Assembly: GCA_902780235.1 (NCBI GenBank)
Contig: CACZEL010000005.1
Location: 1 to 64,000, forward strand
Reading direction: 5' to 3'
Length of the DNA: 64,000 nucleotides
From: an uncultured Bacteroidales bacterium
Lineage (GTDB): Bacteria; Bacteroidota; Bacteroidia; Bacteroidales; Paludibacteraceae
The notes under the pieces are model-generated. The model saw only the letters and a list, made by a program, of their open reading frames with translations, was not told the origin of the DNA and searched no databases. Shown here piece after piece: positions 59,972 to 64,000 of this stretch (positions are counted from its first letter, which is position 1; each line of letters begins with the position of its first letter). The translations under genes were made by a program, and so were the position numbers.

Positions 59972-60961
59972 TTAAAATTCTTGAAGAATTCTGTCTAACT
60001 TATTTTTCCAAAATTTTTCTGTTTCCCCTTTAATCGTTTGAATTGATTGTTGGCGTAAATTTTCTGATGCATAACCATCTGAATTTAAAAATGTAGCCTG
60101 AATTAATGTCCATGGTATGTTTTTCTTTAAAAAAAAGCCTTTCTCTTGTAGTATTTTTATGATTTGTATAAAATCTACATTCTGTCTATGTTCTCCGGTA
60201 CCATTAAATATCCATGCTTTTTCGTAAAATGGCGATACTTCAATCCACCCTTCTTCCTCAAAATGTAGAAGTATCTTTTTGAATTTCTCTTTATCTTTAA
60301 CTTCTTCAAGCAGAGCTTCGTAATTTTTATTATAAAATGCTGTTTTAGGAACTATCGTTTTGGGGTTGGACTCTGGCAAAGGGTGATCTGTAAACCATTC
60401 TCTATTTCTAAGGTAATATTTAAATACATCACGGATTATACGTGTAGCTGCCAATCCCACCTCCTTAATATCTTCATCATCATATAACGATATCCAAAAT
60501 AGCCAATATGTATTTGTGTTGGCATTGTCTGTCATTTTGAAACGATTCGAAAAATCCTTTTCTGGGAAAATATTGTTAAGCACTTGGCGTAGTCTGTCTT
60601 CAATTTCATTCCATTCTTGCTGGAATAGTTTAACAGCGTGGTCATGATCAAAACCTTCTTTAGTTAATCCTCGGCAACCATAATAAATTCCCTCAGCGGG
60701 TTTATTAACGTTATATTCTATTAAAAACTCGTAAAATCTGTAGCCGTCAGGATTATAGAGAGTGTCAACACGATACATTAAGTGATTTGGCAATTCTACA
60801 TCATGTACATATCCGCGTAATTCACTTAATCGCTCTTCTTTACCACCAACTAAATCCATCATTTTGTCACGATAGAATTTGGAAGATTGCGTGGTGTAAC
60901 GTTCACGGAACTTCTCATCATCAGGGAATTTCTTCTTATATTCTGTTGGAGATAAAATCAT
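59972..60961 (-). CDS. Unrecognised 329-residue protein downstream of the radical SAM gene
   Basis: A soluble-looking protein with no signal peptide. It has many aromatic residues (LMYRVDTLYNPDGYRFYEFLIEYN near 59-82) and helical segments, and ends in a helix (FWKNKLDRILQEF). There is no P-loop, metal or cysteine motif; cysteines are nearly absent, unlike its neighbours. It starts 23 bp after the maturase stop on the same strand, so it is very likely co-transcribed. Possible roles are partner, immunity or further tailoring of the peptide. Confidence 0.65.
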   Translation of the reverse strand: MILSPTEYKKKFPDDEKFRERYTTQSSKFYRDKMMDLVGGKEERLSELRGYVHDVELPNHLMYRVDTLYNPDGYRFYEFLIEYNVNKPAEGIYYGCRGLTKEGFDHDHAVKLFQQEWNEIEDRLRQVLNNIFPEKDFSNRFKMTDNANTNTYWLFWISLYDDEDIKEVGLAATRIIRDVFKYYLRNREWFTDHPLPESNPKTIVPKTAFYNKNYEALLEEVKDKEKFKKILLHFEEEGWIEVSPFYEKAWIFNGTGEHRQNVDFIQIIKILQEKGFFLKKNIPWTLIQATFLNSDGYASENLRQQSIQTIKGETEKFWKNKLDRILQEF

Positions 60962-60984
60962 AAATATTGGTATTTTTACAACTT

Positions 60985-62280
60985 TTATTCACTCTTATTA
61001 TCTTTGAATTTTTGATAGTAAGACTTCATCATGATATGTATATTGTCATGCAGATCCTTGCGGGTAAATTCATGGCATACATCTAATTGAGAAGGACACA
61101 TTTTAAGGCGAACGCAGGAAGGATATAAAGCACAAGATTTACAGAAAGAAAGCGGTTCGCGTGGTTCCTTAAACTGAATAATCATTTGCTGATTAAATTT
61201 TTCATCGTATATTGAGCCTATATAATGATCCTCAGAAAAATGTTCGCATTTACCTACATTTCCTTTGGGAGTTATTACTAAAGAATAATCATTGTCAGCC
61301 ATGCATTGTGAATGCTTGATGGCTTCCATTGATTTTGGTTTTAACAACCCCACTTGTTGTAATTTTTGTTTCAAACGGAAATAGGCTAATTGAACGTCAG
61401 TTGTTATTTCTTCGTCAAAAAGAAGTCGATTATAAACAGATAAATTATCGTAGAGCGAAAATTTATCTTTAATAAGGTCAACCAGAATCAATAAATCATC
61501 TGAATTGTTGATACTTTGATTTAAACGAATGCTTACCAATACACCTTGTTTTAAGAGAGCTTCAATATTATTCATAACTTTCTGAAACTCATCGCCTTTC
61601 CCGTTTTTAAAGGATTTTATCTTAAGATACTGACCTTCTGTTCCGTCTATTGTTATTTGAACACGCCTTAAGTTCCATAGATTTAAAGCCTTTGCAATTA
61701 CATCATCAGAGAATAAAAGGCCATTAGAAATCATATGAGATACATAATTAAACCTATTCCGTTTTAAATCCTCGCAAATCAAATCAATAACTTTGTAATT
61801 TACTAAAGGTTCACCTCCAAACCAAGATATTTTTACCTTTTTATTTTCTGCATTTGTCATGATATAATCACTTACATCATTGGCCGTTTGGAGGGTCATT
61901 GTAATAGGGCGTCTGCCTTTTTCGTAACAATAGAAACAGCGAGCATTGCAATCCATAGTGGTCATTATAAGATACGACTTCGTCGGATTGTCGGACGACA
62001 ACTCTCGCTTTTTGTCACGCAAAAAATCTACCCAAAGGAATTCATCAAAATTAAATGCTGGAACATAAAACCAGTTACTGATTAAGATATCCTTTGAGTT
62101 TTGAAGTTCTTGGTCGCTTTCAAAATAAAGTATGCTTCCTGTAGCTGTGTTATATAGTAAAACTCCATCTTCGACAGGCAAATCAACAACAAATATAGAT
62201 TTCCTATATTGTTGGTCTCTAATAGGTTGCCTAATCAATCCGTTTCTCAGCCAAGAATCTTCTTCTTTGAGATACTTCAT
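60985..62280 (-). CDS. Radical SAM/SPASM peptide maturase
   Basis: A 431-residue enzyme that would modify a ribosomally made peptide. The radical SAM motif is CNARCFYCYE (CxxxCxxC, residues about 110-117), with FGGEPLVNYK following. The C-terminal SPASM region has CMADND...GKCEHF, then CKSCALYPSC, MCPSQ and DVCHEF: enough cysteines for two auxiliary iron-sulfur clusters. An N-terminal region (about 20-85) could bind the precursor leader. The 53-residue Cys-rich gene ends 16 bp upstream. Confidence 0.93.
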   Translation of the reverse strand: MKYLKEEDSWLRNGLIRQPIRDQQYRKSIFVVDLPVEDGVLLYNTATGSILYFESDQELQNSKDILISNWFYVPAFNFDEFLWVDFLRDKKRELSSDNPTKSYLIMTTMDCNARCFYCYEKGRRPITMTLQTANDVSDYIMTNAENKKVKISWFGGEPLVNYKVIDLICEDLKRNRFNYVSHMISNGLLFSDDVIAKALNLWNLRRVQITIDGTEGQYLKIKSFKNGKGDEFQKVMNNIEALLKQGVLVSIRLNQSINNSDDLLILVDLIKDKFSLYDNLSVYNRLLFDEEITTDVQLAYFRLKQKLQQVGLLKPKSMEAIKHSQCMADNDYSLVITPKGNVGKCEHFSEDHYIGSIYDEKFNQQMIIQFKEPREPLSFCKSCALYPSCVRLKMCPSQLDVCHEFTRKDLHDNIHIMMKSYYQKFKDNKSE

Positions 62281-62296
62281 TGCATTGTTTTATATC

Positions 62297-62458
62297 TCAA
62301 TCAGTGTAACAATCGCTACCACAATCAAATCCACAATATTCAATGTCGCAACCATCACTTCCGCATACGTCATAACCCGTACATGCAGCTGGTCCACCAA
62401 ATTGCATTGTGCATGTTGCATTTCCATTAAAGCACCATACGTAATCTTGTTTTGTCAT
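62297..62458 (-). CDS. Cys-rich 53-residue RiPP precursor candidate
   Basis: A short peptide with eight cysteines at residues 9, 16, 26, 32, 37, 42, 46 and 50. The second half is dense: CGSDGC, EYCGFDCGSDC, with spacing C-x4-C-x4-C-x3-C-x3-C. Acidic and glycine residues fill the gaps and the tail is YTD. A GG pair at residues 21-22 could mark a leader/core border. The ATG and stop are clear and the maturase starts 16 bp later. The cysteine spacing recalls Bacteroidota CxxX-repeat and ranthipeptide precursors, but identity with any family is not shown. Confidence 0.8.
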   Translation of the reverse strand: MTKQDYVWCFNGNATCTMQFGGPAACTGYDVCGSDGCDIEYCGFDCGSDCYTD

Positions 62459-62482
62459 ATCTTAATTCTATTTATCCATCGA

Positions 62483-62512
62483 CTGAATACAAGCGGCATA
62501 TATTGTATTCAG
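62483..62512. promoter_or_regulatory. Perfect 10-10-10 inverted repeat upstream of the precursor
   Basis: CTGAATACAA and TTGTATTCAG, with 10 bp between, lie 24 bp upstream of the precursor start. This could be a repressor operator or an RNA hairpin in the leader. Confidence 0.75.
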
Positions 62513-62601
62513 ACAATCGAGTATGTTAATTAATCGTAGGATAGTTATTATGCCGACCTTGCCGATAATACAAGCAAGAAATCCTACCTATTTCTTTATT
62601 G

Positions 62602-62638
62602 TCCTATCATTTTTCCGCGGAAAATATTTGTCATAGGA
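62602..62638. promoter_or_regulatory. Nested palindrome between the DUF3825 gene and the precursor
   Basis: The perfect palindrome TTTTCCGCGGAAAA (62611-62624) sits inside an outer repeat TCCTAT (62602-62607)/ATAGGA (62633-62638). No T-run follows on either strand, so an operator or recombination site is as likely as a terminator. Confidence 0.6.
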
Positions 62639-62660
62639 TAAAAGTATCAACAGAGTTAGG

Positions 62661-64000
62661 TTATAATTCTTTTATGACATCCTTCGTTAACCATGGTTCA
62701 TAAGGTTTTGCGATAAGCCGGGCATCAATGTACACTTGATGCAAATCAAGAATGGTTTTGGCCTCATAATATATATCACCACTATTGTTTTTTACCGGAT
62801 TTAAAACCAATGCCATATCTGGAGGTGTATGTGTGAATTTATTTGTGTCCAGATAAATAGGCATAAGGAACTGAATGCTTTTTGATTTTGGGTAATATGT
62901 TGGAATAATGAATTTATAATTACGTTTAGCTATTTCTATGGCAAACTCAATAGAGTGTTCTAAAAGTGTTGTTAATTCTTGAGGTGATTTCTGCTGATAA
63001 TCACGTGGAAAACGAAACGCTCGATCTGTTATGATATGTTCATAATCAGTATCTATTTCTTTATCAGCATAAAAGAATATCTCTTCAAGAGCGTTGAAAA
63101 AACGAGGAACTTCAGGTTTCGCATCTTCATCAAATCCAAACGAACGTAATTGTCTCTTTTGTGGATTAAAAACACATTTCTCAATATATGTTTTTGACTT
63201 ATCTAAATAACCGACAATCAATAAATCACGACCATATATATCAATAAGATTTGTGTTAAAAAATATTTTCGTTTTGTCCTTATTATAGATTATCTTTTGA
63301 TTGGAATTATCTGCCTCGTCGAATAATCTATCTAATTCATATTTAAGATAATTGGCTAAAATCACATTAGGCATGCGCTGATTTTCGGTAAAATTTTCAT
63401 TCTCATCCCCATCATCGGCATTAATATCAGGCTCTTCGTTTTTCCATTCCCAAGGTTCAGGAAGAATTCGTTTTCCGAGATCTATTAAAAAGTTGTTTCT
63501 TTCATCTACAGAAGCAAACGCAAATCTACCCATTTTAGTCATTTCTCTCAAATCTTGTGCATACTTAAAATCTTCATTCGTCCCCCACATAACACCACTA
63601 TACATTACGGGTTGACCATTTTTCCGAGTGAACCAGCCTATTATTTGTTTGTCGTCTGAAGTGAAAACATTGGTATATACAACAGCAAATTTTGCATTTT
63701 CGAAAGTTACTTTTTCTTTATTAGGAAACTGTTCATAACCCGCGCCGTTGAAAAATTTAATTTTTGGTACTTTGTTATAGGCGGCAAACGATATATCAGA
63801 ACCCACTAATTTCGAAATATTGTCAATTGCGGCTTTACGGCTAATAAATGGTAATCCATTATGTGTAACGAATACCATCATCACGTCAGTAGTTAACTTA
63901 TCCCATTGAAAATAATCACTATCTGGTCCATGCTTTTTTTTCAGAACTCCGTATAGTTTGTTCTCGTTAACAGCAAAGGGAGTTTCAAAGATACAAAGAC
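62661..64000 (-). CDS. DUF3825-domain protein (5' end cut by window edge)
   Basis: The frame is open without a stop from 62661 to the right edge (at least 446 codons), so the start lies outside. An in-frame GTG/ATG at 63884-63881 is probably internal. The C-terminal 180 residues match the DUF3825 pattern: FIIPTYYPKSKSIQFLMPIYL, PPDMALVLNP, ILDLHQVYIDARLIAKPYEPW. The N-terminal part includes an acidic stretch (INADDGDENENF near 63390-63430). DUF3825 proteins have no assigned role. It is on the same strand as the RiPP-like operon but 202 bp away. Confidence 0.8.
   Translation of the reverse strand, partial: LCIFETPFAVNENKLYGVLKKKHGPDSDYFQWDKLTTDVMMVFVTHNGLPFISRKAAIDNISKLVGSDISFAAYNKVPKIKFFNGAGYEQFPNKEKVTFENAKFAVVYTNVFTSDDKQIIGWFTRKNGQPVMYSGVMWGTNEDFKYAQDLREMTKMGRFAFASVDERNNFLIDLGKRILPEPWEWKNEEPDINADDGDENENFTENQRMPNVILANYLKYELDRLFDEADNSNQKIIYNKDKTKIFFNTNLIDIYGRDLLIVGYLDKSKTYIEKCVFNPQKRQLRSFGFDEDAKPEVPRFFNALEEIFFYADKEIDTDYEHIITDRAFRFPRDYQQKSPQELTTLLEHSIEFAIEIAKRNYKFIIPTYYPKSKSIQFLMPIYLDTNKFTHTPPDMALVLNPVKNNSGDIYYEAKTILDLHQVYIDARLIAKPYEPWLTKDVIKEL

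Noticed and set aside
63881..63884. GTG/ATG near 63884 as the start of the DUF3825 gene
   Set aside because: The frame remains open with protein-like sequence to the window edge, so the real start is probably outside.

Overview
ORGANISM. The window comes from a member of the Bacteroidota, most likely the order Bacteroidales. It carries three type IX secretion (T9SS) genes: PorU, PorV and the T9SS plug protein. Nearly every intergenic region with a recognisable promoter shows the Bacteroidota pattern TTTG - 20 bp - TAnnTTTG instead of -35/-10 boxes, and Shine-Dalgarno sequences are weak or absent. The main part looks about half G+C by eye. The genus cannot be fixed from the sequence. LAYOUT. 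1-720: a small frameshifted gene between short-period repeats. 873-7651: a forward run of an outer-membrane barrel protein, two lipoproteins, uvrA and a cation:proton antiporter. 7587-9213: an exosortase-like membrane protease and tsaD (reverse). 9350-13301: lysS, gpsA and pgi. 13444-18315: tRNA-Thr, the T9SS plug protein, and two tandem secreted endonuclease I paralogues. 18366-21798: a cysteine-synthesis operon (C_GCAxxG_C_C protein, cysK, cysE, lpd). 21858-26811: a TolC/HlyD/two-permease exporter with no ATPase gene. 26877-30753: acyltransferase, two HAD phosphatases, tRNA-Pro and a beta-CASP nuclease. 30758-35713: S9 peptidase, acyl-ACP thioesterase, an RNR-tail-like protein and rng. 35809-39423: a tiny ribosomal-type protein, HU, mutY, a DUF2520 protein and an M20 dipeptidase. 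39783-49960: LptD-like protein, SlyD-like FKBP, der, a degenerate FAH-fold protein, porU and porV. 50026-55327: ispF, aroK, sufE, ftsE, DUF349, lemA and TPM. ACCESSORY END. From about 56 kb to the right edge the DNA is visibly more A+T-rich and every gene is on the minus strand. One unit holds a 53-residue, eight-cysteine peptide, a radical SAM/SPASM maturase 16 bp downstream, and an unrecognised 329-residue protein. This looks like a RiPP-type (ribosomally made, modified peptide) operon and is the best candidate for an undescribed system. A second unit with its own promoter holds a glycine-rich membrane protein, a DUF1232 protein, a uracil-DNA-glycosylase-fold protein, two or three tiny proteins and a two-helix membrane protein. 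A DUF3825 gene runs off the right edge. GENOME-WIDE THEME. Intergenic gaps are full of short tandem repeats, mostly of period 7 (GTTAGCT, TTGGCTA, AAAGTCG, TGACCAA and similar), and the same repeats sit inside the reading frames of at least a dozen otherwise conserved genes. This suggests continuing repeat expansion that has been tolerated in housekeeping proteins.
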